The translations under genes and the position numbers were made by a program. Shown piece after piece: positions 63,601 to 64,000 of a stretch of DNA of 64,000 nt. The stretch is from the NCBI GenBank assembly GCA_036897445.1, contig JAYMTL010000051.1, positions 1-64,000 of the forward strand. The letters run 5' to 3'. The notes beneath the pieces are model-generated. The model ran no database searches. It worked only from the letters and a program-made list of their open reading frames with translations, and was not told the origin of the DNA. This stretch comes from Pelargonium tetragonum. Taxonomy: Eukaryota; Streptophyta; Magnoliopsida; Geraniales; Geraniaceae. Position 1 is the stretch's first letter. Every line of letters starts with the position of its first letter.

Positions 63601-64000
63601 AGCCCTCCGTGCTATAAACCTTTTTTGTAGGACTTCGAAACCCGAAGTGTCCGGCCAGTTCAGTAAGAGCGCAAGACTTTTGACTTCTTTTTTGATATAT
63701 TAGTAGAGTGCTTAGTATGATAATTATAGCTAAACTAAAATACGCTTTAGCAGAGCTCCCGAAATCGAGAGGAGCAAGAATAGGCGTTAGTAGACTTTAG
63801 CAATAGATACGAGGGCTTCCCATTCCAAGCCATTTACTTTTTAATATATAAATTTTCTTTTCTATATTTTCTATACTATAATAGTAGCTATTCCTTTTTT
63901 GTCTTTATATGTCATTGAAGCCGGGTGCTCCTTTATACTTATAAAACCACAAGCAGAAGTTTTCGAGACTAAAATGATAACCTATTTTGACAGGACTCTC
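63601..64000. other. Gene-free background, right edge
   Basis: I see nothing identifiable in the last 400 bases. T-rich and A-rich tracts around 63838-63900 are not a recognisable telomere, origin or terminator. Confidence 0.55.

Larger units (their letters stand above)
1..64000. other. RIP-type AT-rich isochore, no genes
   Basis: The whole window has one composition: roughly 35% GC by eye, many TAA and TAG triplets on both strands, and few ATG or CAT triplets. In twelve sampled lines TpA/ApT is about 1.8, (CpA+TpG)/(ApC+GpT) about 0.75, and CpG is about half of GpC. RIP in Pezizomycotina changes CpA to TpA on both strands of duplicated DNA and gives exactly this shift. The usual cut-offs are TpA/ApT above 0.89 and the second ratio below 1.03. 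CTA/TAG, normally among the rarest triplets, is common here, as expected from CTG/CAG conversion. Open frames are as short as chance allows, so I annotate no coding gene. A mitochondrial or plastid intergenic expanse remains possible but fits the CpG loss poorly. Confidence 0.6.

Noticed and set aside
1-64000. The window as a plant mitochondrial or other organelle chromosome
   Set aside because: The gene-free expanse and tRNA-like words fit loosely, but CpG and CpA/TpG depletion with TpA excess fits RIP of nuclear fungal DNA better. Not fully excluded.
1-64000. A CRISPR array, toxin-antitoxin pair or other new defence system
   Set aside because: No regularly spaced repeats and no coding frames exist to support one.

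Overview
This 64 kb window is almost certainly gene-free, AT-rich nuclear DNA. The best fit is an AT-rich isochore of a filamentous ascomycete (Pezizomycotina) reshaped by repeat-induced point mutation (RIP). Both strands are dense in TAA and TAG. The longest open frame starting with ATG is 124 codons, about what random DNA of this composition and length gives. No open frame has a recognisable domain. I found no rRNA, no intact tRNA, no CRISPR array and no telomere repeat. In twelve 60-base lines that I counted by hand (1201-1500, 20041-20160, 30001-30180, 40021-40080, 50041-50100), TpA was about 72 against ApT about 41. CpA+TpG was about 58 against ApC+GpT about 78, and CpG about 13 against GpC about 23. 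A TpA/ApT ratio near 1.8 with a (CpA+TpG)/(ApC+GpT) ratio near 0.75 lies well inside the range conventionally called RIP. The surviving C and G sit mostly in CC, CT, GG and AG steps. This gives the clumped purine and pyrimidine words seen throughout (GGGATTCC, AAAGGAATTCC and similar).

Layout: a uniform background ('sea') fills most of the window. Seven shorter islands have a different texture, rich in GCTACA, AGGTATA, AAGACAGG and CTATAACTA words and with a clear purine bias on one strand: about 3781-4090, 18481-19290, 25901-26650, 38501-39260, 45121-45510, 60361-60850 and 63421-63600. I read these as younger or less decayed repeat insertions. The one at 25.9-26.65 kb contains a 392 bp segment with inverted ends, a plausible small non-autonomous DNA transposon (MITE). 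A diverged relative of it lies at 45.1-45.5 kb. Islands at 60.7 kb (+) and 63.5 kb (-) share a patchy alignment and form a second family.

There are no working genes to connect into a pathway. The interest lies in the mutational signature, the island families, a few recent micro-duplications and several tRNA T-arm-like words. A gene-poor organelle genome is the main alternative, but depletion of CpG and CpA/TpG argues for a nuclear, RIP-type or methylation-type history. The organism assignment is inference.
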